DNA of 64,000 nucleotides from positions 9,757 through 73,756 of the forward strand of contig CAYZVH010000001.1 in NCBI GenBank assembly GCA_964481755.1. Reading direction: 5' to 3'. Shown in pieces: positions 51,589-60,728 of the stretch (position 1 is its first letter; each line of letters begins with the position of its first letter). The translations under genes were made by a program, and so were the position numbers. This DNA comes from Phocaeicola_A sp964481755 (GTDB taxonomy: Bacteria; Bacteroidota; Bacteroidia; Bacteroidales; Bacteroidaceae). Below the pieces are notes generated by a model, which was not told where the DNA came from, did no database searches, and saw only the letters and a program-made list of their open reading frames with translations.

Positions 51589-53088
51589 TTACTTCTGATA
51601 GATACGTACGTAATCGAAATAGCACTTCAGCGGGAACTGGGAGTCGTCGGGGGTACCGCCGTTGCTGCCGATAGCCAGATTCAGATAGATCTGCTGACCG
51701 AAGTTCTCACCATCGTTACCGGCATCCTTGAAAGGATTGCGCCATGAGCCTCGCCACCAATCGCTCAAGCCATTGGTGCCATTACTGGTCTTGCTCAAGT
51801 CAATCTCGTTCATCAGTTTGTCGTCGAGATAGAGACGGATATAGTCGTCGTCCCAGTCCATACGCCAGATGTGGTACTTGTCGGCCCACGTGGGGTCGTC
51901 AGCCGTGAAGTCGGTGAGCGGACAGTTGTACGAATCCCATGTGGCGCTCCAACGGGTATCGGAAGCCCAGCATGCATTGGCATGCAGACTCTGTACGCCG
52001 TTTACCAGATAGTACTCAAGCAGGTCTATCTCACCGCCCATAGGCCATTCCCAGCACCATGAGTCGCTGCTGCATCCGGTGGTCCAGATGGCAGGCCATG
52101 CACCCATGGCGGTAGGAATCTTGGCACGCACCACCATGGTTCCCTTACGGAAGCGGTAGCTGGAGACGATGCACGACGAGGTGTACTCGGCATATTCGCG
52201 CGTCTTCTTCCAAGCGTTGCCTCCGGTAGCGCTGGCATCGTAGTTGGTGTTCTTCACCTGTTCCTTGCGGCCGGTGATGACCAATGCTCCGTCTTCGCAT
52301 ACGCCATTCTGGTCGGAGTACCATTGCAGCTCCTCGTTACGTTGGAAGCCTTCCTCGAATCGCCATACGGTGGGGTCGGGGATGCCCGTGCCGTTGAACT
52401 CGTCGTGCCATACCAGTTTCAGTTCGGTGTCGCCGTAAGCGTCACCAATGGCAGGCTCTTCTTCCTCGGGCAGGCTGGCCGGGTCGATGGTTTCCTGCAC
52501 GTAGGTCACGTAGAAGAAGAACATCATGGCATTTACTTTCGGGTTGATAGTGTAGGATGAGGAGTTCTCCACCTTCAGGGGCAACACGAAGCAGGCATCC
52601 TTGCCTTCCTTCTGTACCTGCGAGATGAGTTCGTTGGAGAATACCGTGAGACTGATGTCCTCCGACAGTGTAGAGCCTTGCGTCAGCGTCAGCTTCTTGC
52701 CGGAGAGTTGATAGTATTCCTCGGGCAACAGACGGGCACCTGCATACTTGGCATACACGCCATCCTGGGCGTTCATGGCTATCAGGCGGTTCAGACTGTC
52801 GGTGGCTACAGAAAGGTCCACCGCGGCATCTTTCTGTGCCGTGCGTTGTTGATACAACGAGAGGTTGAGGTTGTAGGTGAAGTTCTTCGCCTTGGTGTCC
52901 TCCTTCATCAGATAGGTGGTCACGTTGCACTCGGTTCCGTTCCACACGTCGAGGGCCTGGGTCAGAGCCAGCAAATTGAGGTCGAGGCTACCATTGTACG
53001 AGGCATCCTGGTTATCCTTGCAGGACGCAAGGGTAACAAAGCAGGCTGACATGCCGATAGCCATCCATTTCTTGTATATTCTGTTCAT
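51589..53088 (-). CDS. GH16 beta-glucanase with N-terminal DUF1735 domain
   Basis: 499-residue lipoprotein (MNRIYKKWMAIGMSACFVTLASC). Residues about 25-190 match the BT_3987-like DUF1735 domain (LLPEEYYQLSGKKLTLTQGS). The GH16 domain starts near WHDEFNGTGIPDPTVWRFEE, contains the catalytic GGEIDLLEYY (nucleophile and acid/base glutamates with the central aspartate) and ends with CYFDYVRIYQK. Family members of this form are endo-beta-1,3- or mixed-linkage glucanases. Last gene of the PUL; with the surface lipoproteins it suggests laminarin-type or cereal beta-glucan as substrate. Confidence 0.92.
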   Translation of the reverse strand: MNRIYKKWMAIGMSACFVTLASCKDNQDASYNGSLDLNLLALTQALDVWNGTECNVTTYLMKEDTKAKNFTYNLNLSLYQQRTAQKDAAVDLSVATDSLNRLIAMNAQDGVYAKYAGARLLPEEYYQLSGKKLTLTQGSTLSEDISLTVFSNELISQVQKEGKDACFVLPLKVENSSSYTINPKVNAMMFFFYVTYVQETIDPASLPEEEEPAIGDAYGDTELKLVWHDEFNGTGIPDPTVWRFEEGFQRNEELQWYSDQNGVCEDGALVITGRKEQVKNTNYDASATGGNAWKKTREYAEYTSSCIVSSYRFRKGTMVVRAKIPTAMGAWPAIWTTGCSSDSWCWEWPMGGEIDLLEYYLVNGVQSLHANACWASDTRWSATWDSYNCPLTDFTADDPTWADKYHIWRMDWDDDYIRLYLDDKLMNEIDLSKTSNGTNGLSDWWRGSWRNPFKDAGNDGENFGQQIYLNLAIGSNGGTPDDSQFPLKCYFDYVRIYQK

Positions 53089-53115
53089 AGTCTTTCTATT
53101 CTATTTTATAGATGA

Positions 53116-53991
53116 TTATTCCAAAGGTGCCGTCTCGGGGTCGTACACGTTCACGTCGTAGAATTCAAACTCCGCCATGTGGAAATACTTGCCTGACGAA
53201 GTGGCGGTGACGAGGAACCGGAGGTACTTGAAGCTCTTGCCCGGATAGATAATGTCGGAGGTGTAGCTGGCTCCGGATGCCGTGGGCAGTCCGCTCAAGG
53301 TCTGCGCGGTCTCCCAGTTAGTGCCGTCATCGCTGATTTGCAGTTGGGCTTCGGTGACGCGTCCGTCCTTGTTGTTCGACTTGCGGTTGTAGTACTTTAT
53401 CATGAAATCCGTGTGGGTCTCCTTGAAGTCTATCTGGAAGTATTGCGGCAGGTCCTTCTGCGGACTGCTCCAACGGGTATGGAAGAAGTCGTCGTAACTG
53501 CCGTTCACCAGGTTCTTCACGGGACCTTCCGAGGGTTCTTGGTTGTCGGTACTCAACTGATCGGCCGCGATGGTCACTTTGGAGTAGGACAACGAGACAG
53601 GTGCCGCGCCGGAGCGGGCCTTCACGGTAGTCACCGCCCCGCCCTCGTCCTGGCTGTTGAAGGTCTGGAACGTGAAGGTGTAGTCGCCAAAGCGAGCCCG
53701 CGTGTCGTCAATCACCAGTTCGCTGGTGTAGCGCGAGGCGATGAGACAGACATCCTTCTGCTGAAGGAAGTCGTAGTACTTTATCTTCACATAGTCATAC
53801 GCCGCATCGGTGGGAGCATCCCAGGTCAGTTTGATCTGACCGGGGAGTGCTTCGTAGTGGATAGCCGACTCGGCAAAGGCGGCAGGGGTGCTGGCGCTCC
53901 CTGTCGTGAATGCTTCCAGGTTATCGTCGCAACTGCCGAAGCCAAAGGCCAGACAAGCGGCAACCAAGGTATATCTGAAATCTATTTTCAT
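53116..53991 (-). CDS. Discoidin (F5/8 type C) domain lipoprotein
   Basis: 291 residues from the ATG at 53991 (MKIDFRYTLVAACLAFGFGSC, a lipoprotein signal); a longer frame exists upstream. An FN3-like region (PGQIKLTWDAPTDAAYDYVK, about residues 40-130) is followed by a discoidin/F5-8C domain (SDDGTNWETAQTLSGLPTAS, KYLRFLVTATSSGKYFHMAEFEFYD), a carbohydrate-binding fold. It lies after SusD in the PUL and is probably the surface glycan-binding protein of this locus. Confidence 0.85.
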   Translation of the reverse strand: MKIDFRYTLVAACLAFGFGSCDDNLEAFTTGSASTPAAFAESAIHYEALPGQIKLTWDAPTDAAYDYVKIKYYDFLQQKDVCLIASRYTSELVIDDTRARFGDYTFTFQTFNSQDEGGAVTTVKARSGAAPVSLSYSKVTIAADQLSTDNQEPSEGPVKNLVNGSYDDFFHTRWSSPQKDLPQYFQIDFKETHTDFMIKYYNRKSNNKDGRVTEAQLQISDDGTNWETAQTLSGLPTASGASYTSDIIYPGKSFKYLRFLVTATSSGKYFHMAEFEFYDVNVYDPETAPLE

Positions 53992-54021
53992 GAGTCCATA
54001 AATTAGGGGGTTAAACATCCG

Positions 54022-55689
54022 TTACCATCCTGTGTTCTGCTTCAGGTTGGTGTTCTTGCGCATCTCCGTCTCGGGGATAGGATAGAGATACATCTTATCG
54101 TCCCAGGTGAGTTGCTTCACCGACGTACTGTAAGAGAAGGTGCCGTCGCTGTTCTTGGTGATGTTCATCCGCTTGATGCTGGTGAAACCACCCTCTTTCC
54201 AACGACGCACATCCCAAAAGCGGTGACCCTCGAAGGCCAGCTCCACCATGCGCTCGTTCTTATAGCGCCGCCAGAAGTCGGCTGTGCTCATGCCGGTGGG
54301 AAAGGCGGGCATACCTACGTCGGCACGTGCGCGCACCTTGTTCACAGCCTCGCGGGCGGTCAGTGTGAGTTCACCGTCCTTGGTGTCGGCACCACCGAAA
54401 TAGCGGAAGGCAGCCTCGGCATAGTTGAGGTAGAACTCGCCCAAGCGGAACACCACCCAGCTGTGACGCTTGCCACCGGAACTGGTACTGGCGCTGATGT
54501 CGGTGGAGGCGTCGAGGTACTTCTTCAGATAGTATCCCGTAGGTGTGGCGTAGGGGACGGGCTGTCCGTCGCGGCCACCGTAGTAGGTCTCCAGCGGATG
54601 AGAGTTAGTGTTGGGCCACTTCTCGCCGTTCACGGCTATGGTCATGCCTAGGCGAGGGTCGCGTCCGTCGTAGGGATTGGCGGGGTCCACCTCGCTACCG
54701 TCCTTCATCTCGTAAGCGTCAACCAAGGTCTGTGTGGGACAGTTGCCTGCCTGGGCATTCTCCATGCTGATGGGGAAGTTCACCGTCTCCGGTTCGCTAG
54801 TGTCGCCTACCCTACGCACAAAGATCATCTCCGATGCCTTGTAGTTGTCGGTACCCCAGATGTCGGTGTACTTGCCCAGGCTGATACCGTTCTGTCCGCA
54901 GTACTTGATGACCTCGAGATTAGCCTCGGCGGCTTTCTTCCAAAGGGAGGCATCCTCCGTCGGGTTGAAGAGTTTGCTGGCCCGATAGAGTGAGGCACGG
55001 GCTTTCAGTGCCAAGGCGGTGCCACGGGTCACACGTCCGGTCTCGGGGTTGCTGGCCGATCCGGCGGCGTCATCCTCCAGTCCACTATAGGAGACGGGTA
55101 GCTCCGGAGCGACGGCATCGCACTCGCTCACGATGAAGTCGAACACCTCCGAGGCGGGGGTGCGGCTCAGGGAATTGGCCTCGGACTCGGTGAGCACCTG
55201 GGTGGTGAAGGGCACGTCGCCATAAGCGCGCACCAACTCGAAGTAGAAGTAAGCGCGCAGCAGACGTACCTCATACTGATAGCGGTTGTAGCGGTTCATC
55301 TCGGAGGTGTACTCCTTGGCATACTTCAGGTCGCTGAAGGTCAGCCCGCGTCCGTACTTCAGAAAGTAGTTAGCCTCGCGGATGCCCGTGTAGAGGCTCC
55401 ATTGCGATTTGGGGTTCAGCGCGCTCCACCTACCATTGGTGAAGTCGAGCACAGAAGAGTAGCTGAGGGCCATCTCCGCCTCGTCGCACGCCGAAGCATA
55501 GGAGTTGGTGCCCATCAAGTCATAACTCAAGTAAGAGTAGATGTTGTTCACGAATCCTGCCGTGCGGTTGAAATCGGCGAACACATAATCAGCGTCGTAG
55601 GTGGTGTATTCGTGATAGTCCATCTCTTCGGAACATCCCGCCAACACTCCTGCGAAAGCTATGCCCAAGTATATATTTCTAAATTTCAT
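54022..55689 (-). CDS. SusD-family lipoprotein (PUL pair 2)
   Basis: 555 residues with a lipoprotein signal (MKFRNIYLGIAFAGVLAGCSEE). SusD blocks visible: YQYEVRLLRAYFYFELVRAY, FPISMENAQAGNCPTQT, VVFRLGEFYLNYAEAAFRYF and MVELAFEGHRFWDVRRW. It is the partner of the frameshifted SusC gene directly upstream (31 bases). It would capture the glycan; whether the system is functional depends on the state of its SusC partner. Confidence 0.93.
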   Translation of the reverse strand: MKFRNIYLGIAFAGVLAGCSEEMDYHEYTTYDADYVFADFNRTAGFVNNIYSYLSYDLMGTNSYASACDEAEMALSYSSVLDFTNGRWSALNPKSQWSLYTGIREANYFLKYGRGLTFSDLKYAKEYTSEMNRYNRYQYEVRLLRAYFYFELVRAYGDVPFTTQVLTESEANSLSRTPASEVFDFIVSECDAVAPELPVSYSGLEDDAAGSASNPETGRVTRGTALALKARASLYRASKLFNPTEDASLWKKAAEANLEVIKYCGQNGISLGKYTDIWGTDNYKASEMIFVRRVGDTSEPETVNFPISMENAQAGNCPTQTLVDAYEMKDGSEVDPANPYDGRDPRLGMTIAVNGEKWPNTNSHPLETYYGGRDGQPVPYATPTGYYLKKYLDASTDISASTSSGGKRHSWVVFRLGEFYLNYAEAAFRYFGGADTKDGELTLTAREAVNKVRARADVGMPAFPTGMSTADFWRRYKNERMVELAFEGHRFWDVRRWKEGGFTSIKRMNITKNSDGTFSYSTSVKQLTWDDKMYLYPIPETEMRKNTNLKQNTGW

Positions 55690-55719
55690 GTCTTCTCGTT
55701 TTAAAGTTCAAGATTCATA

Positions 55720-56778
55720 TCAGAGTTCCACGGAAAGTCCTACATGGATGGAGCGTGTGGCCGGGTAGGCACTGGTTCCCATGGCTTCGGGGTCGCTCAG
55801 TTCGATGTGGTCGAGGCTGAATAGGTCCACGCCACGCACGTAGATTTTCGCTTGCTTCATCTTTATGCGGCTCAGCCAAGTGGTCGGCAACTTGTAGTAT
55901 ACCTCGCAGTTGCGCAGCTTCAGGAACGAGCGGTCGGCCAGCCATACCGAGGAGGTTTGCTCGTTGTTCTGCACAGTCTCCGTAGTCAGGCGGGGGAAGC
56001 GAGCGTTAGGTGTCTCAGGTGTCCAACGGTTGTCGTAGGCATACTGCGAGATGTTGGTGTTGCCGGTCAGCGGGCGGTAGAGGTTGTCGTCGATGTAGGC
56101 GGTGTAGTGACCTACGCCCTGGAAGTAGATGTTGAATCCCAATCCCTTCCACTCAGCGCCCAGGTTGAAGCCGTAGTAGATCTCGGGGCACTGGGAGTTG
56201 TAACCCATGGCCACCATATCGTTCTCGTTGACCACACCGTCGTTGTCCACATCTTTATACTTGATGTCTCCAGCCTGCACAGGACCAAACTGTTGGGGAG
56301 TGCTGTTGTTGACGTCGGCATTGTCGTAGAAGTAGCCGGTGGCTTGCAGTCCAAAGATCTGACCTACGGGCTTGCCTGTCTGACGCAGATAGTCGTAGGG
56401 CTTAGCCTCCTCGAGCATCTCCACAATCTTGCTGCGGTTGTAGGAGAAGGTACCACCCACACGAAGCTGCACAGCACCGATGTTCTGGATGTAGTCGAGA
56501 CTGAGCTCGGTGCCCCAGCTGTCCACCTTACCGGCGTTGACGTAGGGGCTGGTGGCTCCCAGCACATCGGAGTTGCGACCGGAAGCGCTCACCCAGATGT
56601 CGGAACGTCGTTCCTTGAACACGTCGGCCGTGAAGGTGAGTCCGCCCAACATCGTGAGGTCCAGTCCTACATTATATTTATAGGCCTTCTCGGTGGTGCC
56701 GTTGAGCGAGGGCAGGCGGTTCTCCTTCCAACCGCTGTCGCCGCCGAAGTTATTGGTCACGGGATAGGGATCCGCCAC
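55720..56778 (-). pseudogene. SusC-family receptor, C-terminal part, out of frame with its N-terminal part
   Basis: 352 codons that encode the C-terminal third of a SusC barrel (GLDLTMLGGLTFTADVFKER, YSYNRSKIVEMLEEAKPYDY-like strands, ending TRSIHVGLSVEL). Its reading frame overlaps the N-terminal part (56750-58753) by 29 bases. Near 56765-56775 the N-terminal frame runs into a stop; removing one base restores TSGDPYPVTNNFGGD, the continuous SusC sequence. Either a genuine one-base insertion or a sequencing error in this draft assembly. The first codon given here is GTG by convention only. Confidence 0.85.
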
Positions 56779-58753
56779 TCGTCATGGTGGTGTACCAGTA
56801 GCCGTCGTAGGGGATGTTGTTGGTGTGGATGATGCCGGCCGAGGCGCGCAGCTTCAGGAAATCGATGATGCTTTGGTTCCGCATGAAGTCCTCGTTGGAG
56901 ATGACCCAAGCGAGACCCAATGTAGGTGCGAGCTTCCAGCGGCTGTCCGGGTCGATACCGTTGGAGGCGGAAGCCATCAGGGTGAAGTCGGCGAAGTAGC
57001 GCTTGTTGTAGCCATAGTGGGTGTACCATCCTACGCTCTGGGTGTAGCTGGTGTTGTTCACTCCGTTGCGGTTGTTATATTTATAGGAATAGAGCAACAT
57101 GGAGTAGAGATCGTTCAGTCCGAAGGAACGTTTCCAGTCGACATTCGTCTGGAAGTTAAACGAGCGATACTGCCAGTCGAGCTTGGCATTGTCGCCGGAC
57201 ACACTGCTGACCGAACCACCGGTGTACTCCGCGAAGGAGGTAGGCACACCGTCCTCCCACGAGGAGACGGAGGTCATGCCGTAGCGGTAGTTCAGCGTAT
57301 TGTCCTCCCAGTAGGAAGCGATGTTGTCGTAGCCCATGCGGAAGGCGGCGCCCAGTCCTTCGGTGATGGACGAGAGGTCTTGTCGCAGGGTCATGTCGGC
57401 ATACAAGGCACGGGTGTGTCCCTTGGAGTAGCCACGACCCTGAGTCAANNNNNNNNNNNNNNNNNNNNNNNNNNNNNNNNNNNNNNNNNNNNNNNNNNNN
57501 NNNNNNNNNNNNNNNNNNNNNNNNNNNNNNNNNNNNNNNNNNNNNNNNACGGTGTAGAGTTTGTTCATCAGGTTGTCGCTGCTCAGTCCCGGACGGCTAA
57601 ACTCACTGAGCACACCCATGATGTTGGCTTGCAGCCGGGTCTTGGGGCTGATGTCGATATCCAGATTGGTGCGGAAGTTAGCCTTCGAGTATTTGTTCTG
57701 TGTGGAGTATTCGTTCTGGTCGGCGTTCTTGATGAATCCGCTGTTGTTCTGCAGGTTCATCATAGTGTAGTAGCGCATGCGGTCGGAACCTCCACGGAAG
57801 GAGAGTGTGGCTATGTCGGAGTTGCCGTTGTCACGGAACACCTCGTCAATCCAGTTCACATTGGGATAGAGGTAAGGGTACTTGCCGCTCTTGAAGGCAT
57901 CGAGCTCGTTCTGTGAGTAACGGGCAGACTTGCCGTCGTTGGCCAGCGCCTCGTTGATGGCGTTGGCGTAGGTGTAAGAGTCGGCCATGCTGGGGATGCG
58001 GGTCTGCGTCTCGAACGAGTGGTCGTACGAGAAGTTAATCTCGCGTGTGTTGTACTTACCACGTTTGGTCACGATGTTGACCACTCCGTTGATGCCTCGG
58101 AATCCGTAGAGTGCCACGGCAGCGGCGTCGCGCAGAATGCTGACCGACTCCACTTCCTCGGGGGTGAGGTAGTTGAGCACCTGCCAGTTATCGTCGCGCT
58201 CCAGTCCGTCCACCACGAGCAGCACCCCGTTGTTGCCGTTCAGGGTCTTCAGACCACGGATGTACATGGTAGGAATCTGGTCCCAGGCGGTGCCGGTCTT
58301 CTGCAGAGTAGTGAGTCCGTTCGCGTTACCATAGAGGGCGTTGCCTACCGTGCGCGACGAACGGTTGTCTATCTGGTCGGCATAGACGGTGGACACAGCA
58401 CCGGTGGACTCGGCATTGGTCTGGTCCAGCCCGAAGCCGTAGTTGGTCCGCTCTGCCGAGAAGTCGAGCGCTATCCTCATTCCTTTCTTATTCGTCACGT
58501 TGACGACCTTTGTCGCATCGTTGCCGGTGCGCACCCGCAAGAGGTTACTCTTGTCCGCGGATATCTCGAAGCAACCGTTGCGGTCGGTTGTGGAGCGTGT
58601 CTGCGGGTTACCCTCTACGGTGATCAGCGCACCTGCCACCGGATTGCCGAACTTGTCGACCACCTGGCCCGTAACATTGCCGTCGTCTTGCGCCCATCCT
58701 TGGAGGCTAACGCAAGCCAACACAGCCAAAGCGTATGTTCTATATTTCTTCAT
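56750..58753 (-). pseudogene. SusC-family receptor, N-terminal part, with assembly gap
   Basis: Starts MKKYRTYALAVLACVSLQGWA (signal peptide), carboxypeptidase-regulatory-like domain (GQVVDKFGNPVAGALITV), plug (ESVSILRDAAAVALYGFRG) and the first barrel part. It is interrupted by 100 N (57449-57548), whose true length is unknown, and ends early at TAA near 56750 because of a frameshift; the missing C-terminal third is encoded in another frame at 55720-56778. Together the two parts make one SusC of normal length (about 1000 residues), partner of the SusD at 54022-55689. Confidence 0.88.
57449..57548. other. Assembly gap (100 N)
   Basis: Exactly 100 ambiguous bases inside the SusC gene. The round number marks a scaffold gap of unknown true size, so the reading frame across it cannot be trusted. 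Confidence 0.98.
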
Positions 58754-58778
58754 ATCATTTCAATATTAAAGTTTCGTA

Positions 58779-60698
58779 TTACCAACCCGGATTCTGTGTC
58801 AATCCGTATCCTTTGTTCACCTCCGTTGTGGGGAAGGCAGAAAGATACCATTTGGAGTCGAAGTTAGTCCACCAGGCACGGGTGGTGTTGTGCAACGTGA
58901 ACTTCTCGTATCTGAAGTTCGATGGCTTGTTGGGGAACGAGGCCTTGTTGCCGCTGATTCCCGTCCAGGGTGTGTTTCCGCCGCCATCGTTGCGGTATAT
59001 CTTCAGTCCGTGCAACGGTTTCTTGAAGAGGTCGGCCCGCTTGTAGCGACACATGTCGAAGAGGCGCACGTCCTCCAGTCCCAACTCACAGGCGCGCTCA
59101 CGCAGGATCTCTTCCAACAGGGCCTCCTTGTTGCTCTTCAGGTTGAGCGAGGGGTTGGAGTCAGCCAGTCCGGGCAGTCCCACACGGGCTCTCACGATGT
59201 CCACCTGTTTGATGGCTCCGGCCAGGTCGTTCTTCGCCTGCAGCAGGGCCTCGGCATAGATCAGGTAGACCTCGGCCAATCGGAGGTAGGGCCACTGGGG
59301 ATAGGTGTTGCTGATGGAGCTCTTCCCTTCCTTATAGAATTTATAGAGACTGAATCCCGTAGCACGCTGACCAGTCTCTTTCTCAGTATCGCCCTCGGCA
59401 TTCTCGCGTCCACCAATCCACAGCTCGGCGGCGTGGTCGCCGTATGCGGCACCGTTCACCAGAATGGTCTCATACAAGCGCGGGTCGCGGACAGGTTTGT
59501 TGTAGTCGTTATCCTCGAAGAAGGGGTTGGCACCATCGGCCAGCAAATCTTCCGAGAAGGCGGTACCGTCACTCATGGGGAACATCTCCATGAACTCCAG
59601 TGTAGGTGTGAAGCCACCGTCGCTCGCGAAGTCGATGAACTGGAACCACCAGGTCCAGCTATACTTGCCGATGACACGGGTGGAGATGAGCAACTCGGTA
59701 TTGTTCTGACGCACGTAGTAGGCATTGTTGTAGGCGGTGCGATAAGCCGAGCAGGTCGTGCCGTTGGCCCGCATCAGCGCGTAGTAGCCTTCTGTGTTGA
59801 GTTTCGTGAAGAAGTCCTCGCAAGCCTTTAGGCAGCGGTTCCACCACTCGGCATCGTATCCGCCATACCAGGCTTGCCGGTTCTCGATAGCGGTCTGGGG
59901 CTCCAATGTAGAGTAGGGTTTGTCGTCGTTGAACAGGGGGCTAGCGGCGAACAGCAGCACCTTACACTTCAGTCCCATAGCGGAGGCTTTGGTGAAGCGT
60001 CCCTGCCAGTTGGCATCGTCGTCGCCCAGGCTCCAAGGGAGGTTGGGTTCTGCGGCGGCCTCATCCAAGAGGTCGACCATAAAGTTGACCGTAGCCTCGG
60101 CCGTGGCGCGGGGCAGCTCGTAGTTGGTCTCCACGCTGTAGCTGCGCTCCACCAAGGGCAGGCCGCCGAAGTGGCGGAACAGGTCGAAGTAGCGCGAGGC
60201 TATCAGTACCTTGGCCTCGGCTATCAGGCGCGCCTTCTCTGTGTCCTGCATGTCGGGCACACGGGGCACGTTCTCGATGAAGAGCCAAGCCTGGCGGATA
60301 GCTTCCCAGTTGCGGTCGGCCGTGTAGGGATAGCGTGTGTGGTTGGTCTTGTCCTCGGTAGAGGCGTTGTACGAACCGGAGTAGTAGTAGCGGTTGAGTC
60401 CGTCCCACGCACGGTGGCTGTGCCAGCAGTCCGACAACTCCTCAAAGATGCCGGTGTTCATCTTGCAGTTCCAGGAGTCCCAGTAGAAGGGGAGTCCGAA
60501 GTAGAGCTTGCCATAAGCATCCCACAGGAACGAGCGGGCATAATCGGCCTTCCCGAAGATGGAGTCTTGGTTCAGCTCACCGGAGGAGGAAGGCTTATCC
60601 AGAAAATCATCACCGAACTTAATCGGGTCGACACACGAGGTGGAGATTACCGCTCCCGTGACGAGTGTCGCTATAAACCATGTTGTAATATGCTTCAT
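58779..60698 (-). CDS. SusD-family lipoprotein (PUL pair 1)
   Basis: 639 residues, longer than the other SusD proteins here. Signal MKHITTWFIATLVTGAVISTSC with lipobox cysteine. SusD motifs: LIAEAKVLIASRYFDLFRHFGG, YLRLAEVYLIYAEALLQAKND and ILRERACELGLEDVRLFDMC. It follows the SusC at 60729-63884 by 30 bases and precedes the second SusC by 25 bases, so the two SusCD pairs are in one operon. Confidence 0.93.
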   Translation of the reverse strand: MKHITTWFIATLVTGAVISTSCVDPIKFGDDFLDKPSSSGELNQDSIFGKADYARSFLWDAYGKLYFGLPFYWDSWNCKMNTGIFEELSDCWHSHRAWDGLNRYYYSGSYNASTEDKTNHTRYPYTADRNWEAIRQAWLFIENVPRVPDMQDTEKARLIAEAKVLIASRYFDLFRHFGGLPLVERSYSVETNYELPRATAEATVNFMVDLLDEAAAEPNLPWSLGDDDANWQGRFTKASAMGLKCKVLLFAASPLFNDDKPYSTLEPQTAIENRQAWYGGYDAEWWNRCLKACEDFFTKLNTEGYYALMRANGTTCSAYRTAYNNAYYVRQNNTELLISTRVIGKYSWTWWFQFIDFASDGGFTPTLEFMEMFPMSDGTAFSEDLLADGANPFFEDNDYNKPVRDPRLYETILVNGAAYGDHAAELWIGGRENAEGDTEKETGQRATGFSLYKFYKEGKSSISNTYPQWPYLRLAEVYLIYAEALLQAKNDLAGAIKQVDIVRARVGLPGLADSNPSLNLKSNKEALLEEILRERACELGLEDVRLFDMCRYKRADLFKKPLHGLKIYRNDGGGNTPWTGISGNKASFPNKPSNFRYEKFTLHNTTRAWWTNFDSKWYLSAFPTTEVNKGYGLTQNPGW

Positions 60699-60728
60699 AA
60701 GTTTTTCTTCGTAAATAGATTAAACATA

